Counted from the stretch's first letter, positions 6,254 through 15,215 are shown. The stretch is DNA of 42,924 bases from Aliivibrio_A kagoshimensis (GCF_050337105.1 NZ_JAKJSQ010000034.1:1-42924), one strand, 5' to 3'. Translations and numbers: made by a program. Notes: a model not told the origin generated them from the letters alone.

Positions 6254-7153
6254 ATGCCCAATAATAATTGGCTAACCCGCTTTCCAGAAATGGAACGTGC
6301 TGATCTTCGCACCATTAAAAAGACCCTTGATGGGGCTTACCGCGAGTTTTCTCGTGAATATGGTGAGATGATTGAATCTCTCTTCGATCCCCTTCTCTCT
6401 TTTCTTGTTTGGTTTGAAAAACTGTTACTCTCAACGCCCTGGTTTATCATTCTGGCTATCTGTACTGGCTTGGTGTATGCCGCGAGTCGCTCTTGGAAAC
6501 TCTCCCTAGGTTGTGTCGCCTCAATGCTGCTTATCGGTTACTTTGGCATGTGGGAAGATACCATGAGAACCTTAAGCATCATCACCGTCTGTACCATCGT
6601 CTCTATTTTGCTTGGCATCCCTATTGGTATTGCTATGGCGCGATCCAACCGAGTGCAATCGATCGTGACGCCAATGCTCGATATCATGCAAACCATGCCC
6701 GCTTTTGTTTATCTAATTCCAGTGGTAATGCTGCTTGGTATCGGTAAGATCCCAGGGCTTATTGCTGTAGTTATCTACGCGATCCCTCCTGTTATTCGTC
6801 TTACCAACCTAGGTATTCGCTTGGTGGACAAAGAAGTTCTCGAAGCTGCCACTGCTTTTGGTGCTAATAATAAACAGCGTTTGTGGGGCGTTCAGCTGCC
6901 ACTTGCGATGCCAACTATCATGGCTGGCATCAACCAAACCATTATGATGGCGCTCTCTATGGTGGTTATCGCTTCAATGATCGGTGTGAAAGGATTAGGG
7001 CAACCGGTTCTTAAATCCATCACCAATCAATACTTCACACTTGGACTACTCAATGGGTTTGCCATCGTTGCGTTAGCCATCTTATTTGATAGAGCTTCAC
7101 AAGCTTATGCTAAACGTACTAATGCCCACTTGGGAGATATGAAACATGACTAA
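6254..7153 (+). CDS. proW: Glycine betaine/compatible-solute ABC transporter permease (ProW type)
   Basis: A 299-residue inner-membrane permease of the ProW/OpuAB family. After a hydrophilic N-terminus of about 50 residues there are around six or seven hydrophobic segments. The cytoplasmic EAA loop, which docks on the ATPase, reads EAATAFGANNKQRLWGVQLPLAMP in the usual place (near residues 195-220). It forms the channel for substrate delivered by the upstream ProX-like protein. The start is chosen at ATG 6254, behind an AAAAGGA ribosome-binding site. Its 3' end overlaps the ATPase gene by 8 bp, so the two are probably translationally coupled. Confidence 0.85.
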   Translation: MPNNNWLTRFPEMERADLRTIKKTLDGAYREFSREYGEMIESLFDPLLSFLVWFEKLLLSTPWFIILAICTGLVYAASRSWKLSLGCVASMLLIGYFGMWEDTMRTLSIITVCTIVSILLGIPIGIAMARSNRVQSIVTPMLDIMQTMPAFVYLIPVVMLLGIGKIPGLIAVVIYAIPPVIRLTNLGIRLVDKEVLEAATAFGANNKQRLWGVQLPLAMPTIMAGINQTIMMALSMVVIASMIGVKGLGQPVLKSITNQYFTLGLLNGFAIVALAILFDRASQAYAKRTNAHLGDMKHD

Positions 7154-8372
7154 ACCTTTGATTGAAATAAGTGGTTTATACAAGGTATTTGGTCAAAAGC
7201 CGAATTCAGTAATGTCGGAAGTTAAATCAGGGGTTAGTAAAGACGACATCTTAGCGAAAACGGGTCACACCGTTGGCCTTAAAGACATTAATCTTGAGAT
7301 AAACAAAGGCGAGATCTTTGTCATCATGGGTCTTTCTGGCTCTGGTAAGTCAACGTTAATTCGTCACTTCAACCGTTTGATCGACCCAACTGAGGGGAAA
7401 ATCATGGTTGAGGGCATTGATGTAATGAGCCTAAATACCAAAGAGCTTGAGCAGTTTAGACGCCATAAGATGTCGATGGTGTTTCAACGTTTTGGTTTGA
7501 TGCCACACCGTACTATCATTGAAAACATCGCTTATGGTCTTGAAATTCAAGGGATTAAGAAGTCTGAACGATTAGCAACAGCTAGAAAGTGGATGGATAT
7601 CGTTGGCCTGCAAGGTTATGACCAACAGTACCCAGCTCAGCTTTCAGGTGGTCAGCAGCAGCGTGTCGGTTTGTCTCGCGCACTCTGTACCGATGCTGAA
7701 ATTTTATTGATGGATGAAGCTTTCTCTGCTCTGGATCCACTGATCCGTAGTGAGATGCAAGATCAGTTAATCACACTGCAAGAAGAGCTGCATAAAACCA
7801 TTATTTTTATCACTCACGACTTGGATGAAGCGCTGCGATTGGGCGACCGAATTGCTATCTTAAAAGATGGCGAACTGGTTCAACAAGGAACACCTCATGA
7901 GATACTGCTTAACCCAGCAGACGATTATGTTGAAGCCTTCGTGAAAGATGTAAACCGTGCGCGCGCCTTGACCGTTGAAACCGTCATGCAGCCGCCTATC
8001 TACCGGATTACTGCTGAAACGATTGAAGAAGCGTTAGTGCAGATGAAGACCATCAAAAATGACTACGCTTACCATGTCACTGATGAGGGTTATCAAGGTA
8101 TTCTGACCCAAGAGAGCCTTGAAGATGCGGTTGAAGATACCTCAGTAAACAGCTTCAGTGATGACATTTATGAAGAGGCTCCTTCAATTCTACCCGATGC
8201 TGCAATTGAAGCAGTCTTAACCGACACCATGTGTTGTGACTATTCACTGCCAGTAGTAGATGAAGAGGGTAACCTTAAAGGTAAGCTAGCTCGTAGTGCG
8301 GTGGCTGACATTTTCACAGAAACCAATGACAGTGATGACCAGCCAGTAAACAACGTAGATAAAGCGTCTTAG
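7146..8372 (+). CDS. proV: Glycine betaine/compatible-solute ABC transporter ATP-binding protein (ProV type)
   Basis: A 408-residue ATPase that powers the ProXW transporter. Walker A is GLSGSGKST (62-70), the signature is LSGGQQQR (near 175) and Walker B is ILLMDEAFSALD. After the ABC domain comes a CBS-domain pair (about residues 278-395, starting VETVMQPP). In the OpuA/ProV family this region senses ionic strength or nucleotides and gates transport. The length matches E. coli ProV (400). It overlaps the permease gene by 8 bp and is followed by a strong terminator, so it is the last gene of the operon. Confidence 0.88.
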   Translation: MTKPLIEISGLYKVFGQKPNSVMSEVKSGVSKDDILAKTGHTVGLKDINLEINKGEIFVIMGLSGSGKSTLIRHFNRLIDPTEGKIMVEGIDVMSLNTKELEQFRRHKMSMVFQRFGLMPHRTIIENIAYGLEIQGIKKSERLATARKWMDIVGLQGYDQQYPAQLSGGQQQRVGLSRALCTDAEILLMDEAFSALDPLIRSEMQDQLITLQEELHKTIIFITHDLDEALRLGDRIAILKDGELVQQGTPHEILLNPADDYVEAFVKDVNRARALTVETVMQPPIYRITAETIEEALVQMKTIKNDYAYHVTDEGYQGILTQESLEDAVEDTSVNSFSDDIYEEAPSILPDAAIEAVLTDTMCCDYSLPVVDEEGNLKGKLARSAVADIFTETNDSDDQPVNNVDKAS

Positions 8373-8392
8373 TCGATATACGACATAACGAG

Positions 8393-8422
8393 AAGGGAGA
8401 CTACATGTAGTCTCCCTTTTTT
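8393..8422 (+). terminator. Rho-independent terminator of the proXWV operon
   Basis: The perfect palindrome runs from GGGAGACTACA to its complement TGTAGTCTCCC and is followed by a run of T (8417-8422). It lies 20 bp after the proV stop and between convergent genes. Confidence 0.88.
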
Positions 8423-8437
8423 ATGCTTATTTTACGA

Positions 8438-9766
8438 TTAATTAATCGCTAGCGAAATAAAATAACCGACAGTAGTGGCGGTTGTTACGCCAATAAACCC
8501 TGGAATGATAAAGCTGTGATTAAGCACATACTTACCAATTCTGGTGGTACCTGAACGGTCAAACGTTATCGCCGCTAAATCACTTGGGTAAAATGGAAAG
8601 AAGAAGTACGCATAACAGGCAGGTAATACCCCAATTAATACTGCAGGTGGAATGTTAAGGGCAAAACCTAACGGTAACATGATGGTTAATACCGCGGCTT
8701 GACTCTTCAAAAAGATCGACGCCACAAACATGGCTATCGCAAATGACCACGGATGTACTTTTACAATGTCGCTTACCAATGAAATCAGCAGGGGTTTATG
8801 GTGACTAATGATGGTGTCACTCATCCATGCGATACCGAAGATGATAATCACCGCGGTCATTCCCGCGATAAATACATTACTGGTCACGATTTTTTTCGGC
8901 TGAATATTGGTGGTAAGCAGAATAATTGCACCAACAGATAGCATTAAGAACTGAATCGCTACTGACATTTTTACACCATCTGGCAGTAGGTTAAGCTCTT
9001 TACCAAACATGGCGACAAAAATAACCGAGGCGATACCCAACACGAATACGGTTAATCCCTTTCTCGCTGTTGACTCCTCTTTTGACCCCTCTTCTGTTGG
9101 TTCACTCATATCAACCAGCTCATTACGGAACTCAACATCTTCACAACGCTTTTGGAACTCTTCATCTTGGTCGAGGTCTTTACCGCGCTTCAAGCTCCAC
9201 GTACAAGCCACTAATAGACCGGTTAGTGTTGCTGGAATCGTGACACTCAATACATTGATCAAGCGAATGTCTAACTGGTTATCAACGGCTGTTGCCATCA
9301 CCACGGCGGCAGCGGCGGCGATTGGACTGGCGGTGATCCCCATTTGCGATGCCACTGTCGCCATAGCCATTGGTCGCTCTGGACGAATCCCTTTTTTATA
9401 AGAGACATCGTAGATCACTGGAAGCAATGGATAAACTGAATGGCCTGTACCGACCAATACGGTTAAGAAGTAAGTACAAAGTGGACCAAGAAATACGATT
9501 TGATTGGGGTGTTTTCGTAACAGTTTTTCTGCGTATTTCACCAAGAGCTTCAGACCGCCCGTCGCTTCTAGTGTGGCTGAAGCGGCTACAACCGCTAAAA
9601 TAATCAACATCACGCTGATTGGTGGCTTTCCTGGAGCGACACCAAATCCAAACGCCAATACCGACACACCTAAGCCACCGAGCAGACCAAATGCGATGCC
9701 TCCGTGACGGATACCAACAAAAATTACAATAAGCAATAACAGCATGTGGATATAAAATTCAATCAT
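8438..9766 (-). CDS. Dcu-family anaerobic C4-dicarboxylate transporter (DcuA/DcuB type)
   Basis: A 442-residue polytopic inner-membrane carrier with about 10-12 hydrophobic segments. It matches the DcuA/DcuB family in the conserved stretches RHGGIAFGLLGGLGV, PGKPPISVMLII, VVAASATLEATGGL, GTGHSVYPLLPVIYDV, GIRPERPMA and, near the C-terminus, YPSDLAAITFDRSGTTRIGKYVLNHSFI. The family exchanges fumarate, succinate, malate or aspartate during anaerobic growth. I chose the ATG at 9766 because AAGGAGG lies 7 nt upstream. A GTG 27 nt further up would place that Shine-Dalgarno inside the gene. No DcuS/DcuR pair or fumarase adjoins, so DcuA and DcuB cannot be told apart. An FNR-like box lies 112 bp upstream. 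Confidence 0.85.
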   Translation of the reverse strand: MIEFYIHMLLLLIVIFVGIRHGGIAFGLLGGLGVSVLAFGFGVAPGKPPISVMLIILAVVAASATLEATGGLKLLVKYAEKLLRKHPNQIVFLGPLCTYFLTVLVGTGHSVYPLLPVIYDVSYKKGIRPERPMAMATVASQMGITASPIAAAAAVVMATAVDNQLDIRLINVLSVTIPATLTGLLVACTWSLKRGKDLDQDEEFQKRCEDVEFRNELVDMSEPTEEGSKEESTARKGLTVFVLGIASVIFVAMFGKELNLLPDGVKMSVAIQFLMLSVGAIILLTTNIQPKKIVTSNVFIAGMTAVIIIFGIAWMSDTIISHHKPLLISLVSDIVKVHPWSFAIAMFVASIFLKSQAAVLTIMLPLGFALNIPPAVLIGVLPACYAYFFFPFYPSDLAAITFDRSGTTRIGKYVLNHSFIIPGFIGVTTATTVGYFISLAIN

Positions 9767-9877
9767 CTTTTGCCTCCTTGAAGTAACGGGCACCCAGTAC
9801 TAACTGCACACATGAAATACCCCTTTAGGATTAACATACCCCTCTCGTTGTTTTTATTTGCATTTATCGTTCAATAT

Positions 9878-9891
9878 TTGACCAATATCAA
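9878..9891. promoter_or_regulatory. FNR-like box upstream of the Dcu transporter
   Basis: TTGACCAATATCAA differs from the FNR consensus TTGAT-N4-ATCAA at one base. It is centred about 118 bp upstream of the transporter start codon, in the 300-bp divergent intergenic region. Activation under low oxygen fits the function of Dcu carriers. A possible -10 (TATGTT, about 9833-9838 on the minus strand) gives only a rough promoter position. Confidence 0.55.
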
Positions 9892-10067
9892 AATTGTTTC
9901 GTATCAAAATTTAAATATGTGATTAGTTTCAAACTTAATATATAAACAGTCGGTAATTTCAAATCTTATTATAAATTTAACCACTACCTCTACTGACACC
10001 TTCTGACAACTCTCCCTCATATACTCATTTCCGACATCACAATTAAATGAATATTAAGGAGAACTAA

Positions 10068-10403
10068 ATGAATAATCCCGTGGTTGAACTTGTCACTTTT
10101 GAGTTAAATTCAGGTGTAACAGATCAAGATATGACGGCAGCTGTTGAGAAGAGCCAGCAGTTTGTAAAACAGCTTCCTGGCTTCTTATATCGCTCGGTAT
10201 GCAAAAATGAAGAGAGCAATACTTGGAGTGACATTGTTTACTGGCAAAGTAAAGAAGAAGCACAAAATGCAGGTGAAGCATTCTGTGCGAGTGAGTTGAC
10301 CAAAGATCTCATGTCAATTATCAATGCTGAAACGGTAAAAATGCAGCATAATGATGTGAAGATATGCTTTGACTGTAATGGACTAAGCCAAGCGACAAGC
10401 TAA
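10068..10403 (+). CDS. Small ABM-like (dimeric alpha/beta barrel) protein
   Basis: A 111-residue cytoplasmic protein. VVELVTFELNSGVTDQDMTAAVEKSQQFVKQLPGF is typical of the antibiotic-biosynthesis-monooxygenase or dimeric alpha-beta barrel fold: a strand, then a helix, then LPGF leading into the next strand. It continues with W-D-I-V-Y-W as the second strand. Members of this fold include heme-degrading and quinol monooxygenases but many have no known activity. No haem-ligand pattern is evident here. The ATG follows AAGGAGA. A WYL-domain regulator starts 22 bp after its stop, so the two are probably cotranscribed. The substrate is not known. Confidence 0.65.
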   Translation: MNNPVVELVTFELNSGVTDQDMTAAVEKSQQFVKQLPGFLYRSVCKNEESNTWSDIVYWQSKEEAQNAGEAFCASELTKDLMSIINAETVKMQHNDVKICFDCNGLSQATS

Positions 10404-10425
10404 CCTAACACTTCAAGGATTGAAT

Positions 10426-11103
10426 GTGAGTAAATCGGAACGACTGTTCGAACTTCTAACGTTTTTACGATCTCGTCGCTTTGCGGTCACCGCCAAAGAG
10501 CTAGCTACATCGATGGAAGTGAGTGAACGAACCATTTATAGAGACATTCAATCCTTGATACTCTCTGGAGTCCCTATTGATGGGGAAGCTGGAGTTGGGT
10601 ATCTGCTTAAAGCTGGCTCTCACTTGCCTCCGCTTATGTTTACAGAAGACGAAATTGTCGCTCTTGAACTCGGTATGAGAATGGTTAAAGCTTGGTCTGA
10701 TAATGATCTTGCCAAAGCGAGTGACAGCGCCTCAAGAAAAATCCAGTCTATTCTGCCGGATCACCTCAAAAAACGGATTGAAGACCTGCCCCTTATCGTG
10801 CCTGATTTTCATAATAACTCAGATACCTCAATGAAAAATGGCCTAATTCGGCAAGCGATTGATGCCAACCGCCAAGTCTATATAGAGTACCAAAAAGAGA
10901 ACAAAGAGCAGTCTCAACGAAAGGTATCGCCATTGGGTTTGGTGTTCTGGGGAAAACAGTGGACACTTGTCGCGTGGTGCGAACTCAGAGATGAGTACCG
11001 TAGCTTCAGGGTGGATAGAATTACTGAACTGCAACCTCTTAATATCTCTTTTCAGACCTCCGAAATAAAATCATTAAAGCATTACTTATCTCAATATAAA
11101 TAG
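10426..11103 (+). CDS. HTH/WYL-domain transcriptional regulator (YafY type)
   Basis: A 225-residue regulator with an N-terminal HTH_11 domain (about residues 5-55, TAKELATSMEVSERTIYRDIQSLILSGVPI) and a C-terminal WYL domain (about 135-215, including LGLVFWGKQWTLVAWCELRDEYRSFRVDRI). WYL domains bind small ligands or nucleic acid and often control stress, DNA-damage or defence genes. Here the immediate partner is the small ABM-like gene just upstream. I take the GTG at 10426, spaced 6 nt from AAGGA. The TTG at 10420 would sit on that ribosome-binding site. The regulated ligand is unknown. Confidence 0.8.
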   Translation: MSKSERLFELLTFLRSRRFAVTAKELATSMEVSERTIYRDIQSLILSGVPIDGEAGVGYLLKAGSHLPPLMFTEDEIVALELGMRMVKAWSDNDLAKASDSASRKIQSILPDHLKKRIEDLPLIVPDFHNNSDTSMKNGLIRQAIDANRQVYIEYQKENKEQSQRKVSPLGLVFWGKQWTLVAWCELRDEYRSFRVDRITELQPLNISFQTSEIKSLKHYLSQYK

Positions 11104-11152
11104 CCCGTTGCGGTTATACTTCTCTTTACTCATTCATTTGTAAGGGATAAAG

Positions 11153-11539
11153 ATGAAGTTATTTCGCACTTTTTCTGTTTTACTGCTCACTATTTTTAGT
11201 ATGGCCGTTTACTCTCAAGCCAAACCATATCAAGCGTTAACCTTAGTTGATGCTCTAAAAGAGAATCGCGCTCCTATTTTATTGGATGTAAGAACACCGG
11301 CCGAATTTCAGTCTGGCCATATTGAAGGGGCGATCAATATTCCTTTTGATCAACTGCCTCAACGTATCGATGAAATTTCACAATTTAAACAAAAAGAGGT
11401 TGTCGTTTATTGCCGTTCAGGACGCCGTGCAGAAGTGGCGACTGACACTTTAGAGAGTGAGGGATTTACTCAGCTGTATGATTTAACAGGCCATATGATT
11501 GCTTGGAACAAAAACAATTTCCCGATTATTGCTCAATAA
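11153..11539 (+). CDS. Secreted single-domain rhodanese (PspE-like)
   Basis: A 128-residue protein with a signal peptide (residues 1-23, ending VYSQA) followed by one rhodanese domain: ILLDVRTPAEFQSGHIEGAINIPFDQL, then the active-site loop VVYCRSGRRAEVA with the catalytic cysteine, then GHMIAWNKNNFPI. Single-domain rhodaneses carry sulfur as a cysteine persulfide. This one should act in the periplasm like E. coli PspE or GlpE relatives, as a thiosulfate sulfurtransferase or in thiol handling. It has its own ribosome-binding site (AAGGGA) and ends in a strong terminator shared with fusA2. No psp genes adjoin. Confidence 0.85.
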   Translation: MKLFRTFSVLLLTIFSMAVYSQAKPYQALTLVDALKENRAPILLDVRTPAEFQSGHIEGAINIPFDQLPQRIDEISQFKQKEVVVYCRSGRRAEVATDTLESEGFTQLYDLTGHMIAWNKNNFPIIAQ

Positions 11540-11569
11540 CCCTTAATTATGATTGCTGTTTAAAGAGAT

Positions 11570-11606
11570 AAAAAAAGCCCCGGTCGTTTGCACGACCGGG
11601 GCTTTT
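11570..11606. terminator. Bidirectional terminator between the rhodanese gene and fusA2
   Basis: AGCCCCGGTCG pairs with CGACCGGGGCT around a TTTGCA loop. There is an A-run on the left (11570-11576) and TTTT on the right, so it can end transcripts from both convergent genes. Confidence 0.9.
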
Positions 11607-11630
11607 CAATTAAAGCGCGTTAGATAAGAA

Positions 11631-13715
11631 TTACTTCTTCTCGTTCGCCGCTTTAACGTCAGCAATTACTTGCTCAGCAACACTGTTTGGACAAGGTGCG
11701 TAGTGTGAGAACTCCATAGAGAACTGACCACGACCTGAAGTCATTGTACGTAGTGAACCGATGTAACCGAACATCTCTGAAAGAGGAACGTCAGCTTTAA
11801 TACGAACACCAGTAACACCAGCCATCTGATCTTTGATCATGCCACGACGACGGTTAAGGTCACCGATAACATCACCAACGTGATCGTCTGGAGTGAACGC
11901 ATCTACGTGCATGATTGGCTCAAGCAGCTGTGCGCCAGCTTTAGGCATAGATTGACGGAATGCGCCTTTCGCTGCAATTTCAAATGCTACTGCAGATGAA
12001 TCGACTGCGTGGAAACCACCATCAAACAGCTCAACTTCAACGTCAAGAACAGGGAAACCAGCTAGAACACCAGTGTCCATCATGCCGCGGAAACCTTTCT
12101 CGATTGCAGGCCAGAATTCTTTAGGAACGTTACCGCCCACAACAGAAGAGCTGAACGTGAAACCAGTACCCACTTCACCAGGCTTGATACGGTAATCAAT
12201 TTTACCGAACTGACCAGAACCACCAGACTGTTTCTTATGCGTGTAGCTATCTTCAATTGCTTGAGTGATAGTTTCACGGTAAGCAACCTGAGGTTGACCA
12301 ACATGTAGATCAACACCGTAAGTACGCTTAAGGATATCAACCTTAATGTCTAGGTGAAGTTCACCCATACCTTTAAGAATTGTTTCGCCAGTCTCTTCGT
12401 CAGTTTCAACTTGGAAAGATGGATCTTCTGCAACCATTTTACCGATCGCGATACCCATTTTCTCAGAACCGCCTTTATCTTTAGGCGTAACTGCGATTGA
12501 GATTACTGGTACAGGGAAAACCATTGGCTCAAGAGTAACAGCGTGCTTAGGATCACATAGAGTGTGACCAGTCTGTACGTTCTTCATGCCCACGATAGCG
12601 ATGATATCACCAGCTTGTGCACTAGAAAGCTCTTTACGCTCATCCGCTTGCATCTCAACCATACGGCCAACACGCTCTGTTTTACCAGTGAACGAGTTAA
12701 GGATGGTGTCACCCTTGTTCAACGTTCCTGAGTAAATACGTACGAAAGTTAGTGCGCCAAAACGGTCATCCATGATTTTGAATGCTAACGCTTTGAAAGT
12801 CTCTTCAGTAGAAACAATTGCGTGTTCGCCAGTCTCTTCGCCTTCTTCATCCATAAGAGGTTGAGGATCAACTTCAGTTGGAGAAGGTAGGTAATCAACA
12901 ACCGCATCCAGAACAAGCTGAATACCTTTGTTTTTGAATGCTGAACCACAGTATGTTGGGAAGAAGTCCATAGTACGAGTACCCTTACGGATACAACGTT
13001 TAATGTCTTCAATAGAAGGCTCTTCACCTTCCATGTAAGCTTCCATTAGATCGTCATCTTGCTCAACAGCAGTTTCGATCAACATTTCGCGGTACTCTTC
13101 TACTTTGTCAACCATGTCCGCAGGAACATCGCTTACTTCGAAGTTTTCAGGAAGACCTGTGTCATCCCAAACGTATGCTTTACGAGTTAGAAGGTCTACA
13201 ACACCAACGAAATCTTCTTCGATGCCGATTGGAAGAACCATTACAAGTGGGTTAGCAGCTAGAACGTCTTGAGTCTGCTTAACTACACGGTAAAAATCAG
13301 CACCCATACGGTCTAATTTGTTTACGAAGATGACACGTGCAACTTCTGATTCGTTCGCGTAACGCCAGTTAGTTTCTGATTGTGGTTCAACACCACCAGA
13401 ACCACAGAATACGCCAATGCCGCCATCAAGTACTTTAAGTGAACGGTAAACTTCAACTGTGAAGTCAACGTGTCCAGGAGTATCGATAACGTTAAAACGG
13501 TGGTCTTTCCAGAAACAACTTACAGCTGCTGATTGGATAGTAATACCGCGCTCAGCTTCCTGTTCCATGAAGTCAGTAGTCGATTCACCATCATGAACTT
13601 CACCAGTTTTGTGGATCTGGCCAGTTAATTTTAGGATACGCTCAGTTGTGGTGGTTTTACCCGCATCAACGTGCGCGAAAATACCAATGTTTCTGTATTT
13701 TGCTAAGTCTGCCAT
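11631..13715 (-). CDS. fusA2: Elongation factor G, second copy
   Basis: A 694-residue translational GTPase of the EF-G family. It catalyses translocation and, with ribosome recycling factor, ribosome splitting. The G domain carries AHVDAGKTTTTER (G1), the switch I sequence RGITI, DTPGH (G3) and NKLDRMG (G4). Domains II to V follow, with GGSGQFGKI in domain IV. It is full length. It stands alone, without the rpsL-rpsG-tuf neighbours of the str operon, and differs from canonical fusA in several stretches, so I take it as the paralogue that Vibrio and other gammaproteobacteria carry away from str. Paralogous EF-Gs sometimes split the elongation and recycling tasks; which this one does cannot be read here. 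A strong terminator follows. Confidence 0.88.
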   Translation of the reverse strand: MADLAKYRNIGIFAHVDAGKTTTTERILKLTGQIHKTGEVHDGESTTDFMEQEAERGITIQSAAVSCFWKDHRFNVIDTPGHVDFTVEVYRSLKVLDGGIGVFCGSGGVEPQSETNWRYANESEVARVIFVNKLDRMGADFYRVVKQTQDVLAANPLVMVLPIGIEEDFVGVVDLLTRKAYVWDDTGLPENFEVSDVPADMVDKVEEYREMLIETAVEQDDDLMEAYMEGEEPSIEDIKRCIRKGTRTMDFFPTYCGSAFKNKGIQLVLDAVVDYLPSPTEVDPQPLMDEEGEETGEHAIVSTEETFKALAFKIMDDRFGALTFVRIYSGTLNKGDTILNSFTGKTERVGRMVEMQADERKELSSAQAGDIIAIVGMKNVQTGHTLCDPKHAVTLEPMVFPVPVISIAVTPKDKGGSEKMGIAIGKMVAEDPSFQVETDEETGETILKGMGELHLDIKVDILKRTYGVDLHVGQPQVAYRETITQAIEDSYTHKKQSGGSGQFGKIDYRIKPGEVGTGFTFSSSVVGGNVPKEFWPAIEKGFRGMMDTGVLAGFPVLDVEVELFDGGFHAVDSSAVAFEIAAKGAFRQSMPKAGAQLLEPIMHVDAFTPDDHVGDVIGDLNRRRGMIKDQMAGVTGVRIKADVPLSEMFGYIGSLRTMTSGRGQFSMEFSHYAPCPNSVAEQVIADVKAANEKK

Positions 13716-13861
13716 TATATTACTCTATCAATTAGGTTCAAAAAACGGGGGGAGTATATCACAAAGTATCAGGACATAAACTGCTAGCTCAACAAATGCA
13801 ATGCAAATTTAAAGCAAAGTTCATGAAATGACATTTATTTCATTATATTTCATGCAGATAC

Positions 13862-13892
13862 AAAAAAAGATTAACGTAAAATATCGTTAACC
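13862..13892 (-). terminator. Terminator of the DUF1127 gene
   Basis: On the minus strand, GGTTAACG and CGTTAATC pair (one G-T) around an 8-nt AT-rich loop and are followed by seven T (complement of 13862-13868). It lies about 50 bp after the DUF1127 stop. Confidence 0.6.
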
Positions 13893-13943
13893 TTATTCTG
13901 CAATACTCTCTAATTTAGACCAAAAAGAGCAAAAGATCAGTTT

Positions 13944-14153
13944 CTATTTTTGCCAAAAATATTTTTCCACTTCTTTTTTTGCCTGCTGCTTCGTCAAACC
14001 GATATCGTCTAAAATGTAATCAGGCAAATTCGATAGCTTAGCTCGGCTCGTTCTGTTACGTTTCCAAACCGACACAGAAGTTAAGATATTCTTTACTAAC
14101 TCTTTATTAAATGGAAACCATTTTCTTGTTGACTGAATGATAAGTGTACTCAT
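13944..14153 (-). CDS. DUF1127 small protein
   Basis: A 69-residue protein whose C-terminal half is a DUF1127 motif: basic RNRTSRAKLSNLPDYILDDIGLTKQQAKKE followed by an aromatic tail. DUF1127 proteins are small arginine-rich proteins; some bind RNA or affect phosphate, carbon or stress responses in other proteobacteria, but there is no general function. The gene has a good ribosome-binding site (AGGAG). It is divergent from a LysR gene whose start is 113 bp away. That pairing suggests the LysR protein controls it. Confidence 0.8.
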   Translation of the reverse strand: MSTLIIQSTRKWFPFNKELVKNILTSVSVWKRNRTSRAKLSNLPDYILDDIGLTKQQAKKEVEKYFWQK

Positions 14154-14265
14154 AACTAACTCCTATGCTGTCTGCTTTGTCGATTAAATCTCTTGTGTAT
14201 AAATTAGCCAACCACTGCTATTGTGACAAACGATATAAACAGACATTGAGTTAAGGAGAGCTTAC

Positions 14266-15210
14266 GTGAAAGAGCGATTACCCCCACTACAAGGACTCTA
14301 CTGCTTCTATAAAGCAGCCGATACGGGCAGTTTTAAAGATGCAGCCCATCAGCTATCTGTCTCTTCGGCTGCCGTCAGTCAGCAAATAAGGCAACTGGAA
14401 GAGTGGCTCGGCGTGCAACTTTTTGAAAGACAGCATAGAAAAGTAACGCTGACTCAACAGGGGCACACTCTATTTCGTCAAGCTGATATCGGTTTTGGCG
14501 CACTGCAAGATGGGGTGAGGCAGGTAAATCAAGACCAAAATCCAAACCGGCTTTCCATTTCGGTACTTCCCTCCCTTGCTCAGCACTGGCTAGTACCAAG
14601 AATTGGTGAGTTCAGCGCCGAACACCCCTCTTTATCTCTGTTTTTACAGCCCGATAATAAGTTGGTCGATTTTAAAAAAGAGAGTGTTGATATCTGTATT
14701 CGCTATGGCAAAGGCGAGTATCCCGATATCACCAGCCAATGGCTCATGGACGATCACCTCTACCCTGTCTGTCACCCTATTTATAAAGAGAGACACAACA
14801 TCAATGACTTGCATGATTTGATTAGCGTAAATTTGATTGAGGACGCAAGGCCCGACATGAACTGGAAATATTGGCTCTCACTTACTGGGATAGAGCTCAA
14901 AGACTCCACATCATCATTGCAATATGAGGGCTCGCATTTTGTTTTAGACGGTGCGCTAGCGGTTCAGGGAGTGGCATTGATGCGCCACAGTTTAGCGTGG
15001 CGCTATATTGAGCAAGGGACCTTAGTCAAAATTGGTAACATCGCGGTTCAACCCACTTTCAGTTACTACCTTTGCGCACCAGATCCCTATTTCAAACGGG
15101 AGAAAAACCAAGCTTTTCAGAGGTGGATTAAACAGCAGATGTCTGACTTTTGGTCATCAAGCCAAACCCAAGCATCGCCTGATAACCGAGTGATCAAGGC
15201 GGAGAACTAA
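14266..15210 (+). CDS. LysR-family transcriptional regulator (GcvA-like)
   Basis: A 314-residue regulator. The N-terminal winged HTH (residues 5-65) contains LYCFYKAADTGSFKDAAHQLSVSSAAVSQQIRQLEEWLGVQLFERQHRKVTLTQQG, typical of LysR, especially the GcvA/AmpR branch. A periplasmic-binding-protein-like effector domain occupies about residues 90-300 (LSISVLPSLAQHWLVPRI). The GTG start at 14266 follows GGAGAG. Divergent transcription from the DUF1127 gene is the usual LysR arrangement with a regulated neighbour. The effector is not evident. It ends 5 bp before the convergent methyltransferase-like gene. Confidence 0.87.
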   Translation: MKERLPPLQGLYCFYKAADTGSFKDAAHQLSVSSAAVSQQIRQLEEWLGVQLFERQHRKVTLTQQGHTLFRQADIGFGALQDGVRQVNQDQNPNRLSISVLPSLAQHWLVPRIGEFSAEHPSLSLFLQPDNKLVDFKKESVDICIRYGKGEYPDITSQWLMDDHLYPVCHPIYKERHNINDLHDLISVNLIEDARPDMNWKYWLSLTGIELKDSTSSLQYEGSHFVLDGALAVQGVALMRHSLAWRYIEQGTLVKIGNIAVQPTFSYYLCAPDPYFKREKNQAFQRWIKQQMSDFWSSSQTQASPDNRVIKAEN

Positions 15211-15215
15211 TCGAT

